From assembly GCA_947178465.1 (NCBI GenBank), contig CAMWYL010000243.1, positions 1 to 5,273 of the forward strand: a stretch of 5,273 bases of DNA. The letters run 5' to 3'. The notes beneath the pieces were generated by a model. The model was given only the letters and a program-made list of their open reading frames with translations, searched no databases and had not been told where the DNA came from. The stretch's first letter is position 1; every line of letters starts with the position of its first letter. The stretch is from an uncultured Lachnospiraceae bacterium. GTDB lineage: Bacteria > Bacillota > Clostridia > Lachnospirales > Lachnospiraceae. Positions 5,222-5,273 of this stretch are shown piece by piece. The position numbers and the translations under genes are program-made.

Positions 5222-5273
5222 CTACTCTTTTTCATTTCGACGAAAATCAAAAAGGTCTGCCGGCTCTTTATTA
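5222..5273 (-). CDS. possible C-terminal end of an upstream gene (partial)
   Basis: Reading from the right edge in one minus-strand frame gives NKEPADLFDFRRNEKE and then TAG at 5222-5224. The charged, hydrophilic composition is typical of a protein C-terminus, and the strand agrees with every other gene here. A neighbouring frame is also open for longer, so the call is uncertain. If real, the upstream gene ends about 114 bases before the lipoprotein start. No product can be suggested from 16 residues. Confidence 0.35.
   Translation of the reverse strand, partial: NKEPADLFDFRRNEKE

Noticed and set aside
5227..5254. Symmetric hairpin CTTTTT...AAAAAG with an inner 5-bp stem
   Set aside because: It is almost all A-T pairs, contains a mismatch and falls within the possible end of an upstream gene, so a terminator or regulatory call is not justified.

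Overview
The window looks like a piece of a low- to mid-GC Bacillota chromosome, most likely a Clostridia/Lachnospiraceae gut-type genome. This is an inference from strong AGGAGG-type ribosome binding sites, the protein families present and the AT-rich intergenic DNA; no rRNA or other taxonomic marker is present. Every gene I can support lies on the minus strand, so the biological order runs from high to low coordinates.

Region by region, in transcription order. (1) 5222-5273: a possible last 16 codons of an upstream gene cut by the window edge. (2) 5108-3816: a 430-residue secreted lipoprotein with an acidic linker and one Asp-rich, EF-hand-like loop; its function is unknown. (3) 3704-3261: a 147-residue cysteine-rich cytosolic protein with two C-x-C pairs, resembling the C-terminal part of the L-2-amino-thiazoline-4-carboxylate hydrolase / DUF6144 type of protein, followed by an intrinsic terminator at about 3130-3156. 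(4) 3260-2859: a 400-base non-coding stretch holding that terminator, an AT-rich promoter region, and a striking block of three consecutive inverted repeats (2874-3016) just upstream of the next gene. (5) 2858 to the left edge: a tightly packed four-gene operon. It encodes an ECF-type RNA polymerase sigma factor, a six-helix membrane protein in the usual anti-sigma position, an ABC transporter ATPase, and the start of an ABC-2 type permease that runs off the window.

How they work together: the genes of the last operon overlap by 11 and 17 bases, or are separated by 7 bases, so translational coupling is likely. The order sigma / membrane partner / ATPase / permease recalls the Bacillus subtilis sigY-yxlCDEFG operon, in which an ECF sigma factor is co-transcribed with its membrane-bound negative regulators and an ABC exporter. 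By inference the membrane protein holds the sigma factor inactive until an envelope signal arrives, and the two ABC proteins form an exporter or detoxification pump made under its control. The lipoprotein and the Cys-rich gene appear to be separate units with no obvious functional link to the operon.

The most unusual feature is the triple-hairpin block in the sigma operon leader. It is flanked by two imperfect copies of a sequence that includes the ribosome binding site of the sigma gene. It could be a small palindromic mobile repeat inserted in the leader, or a structured leader RNA.
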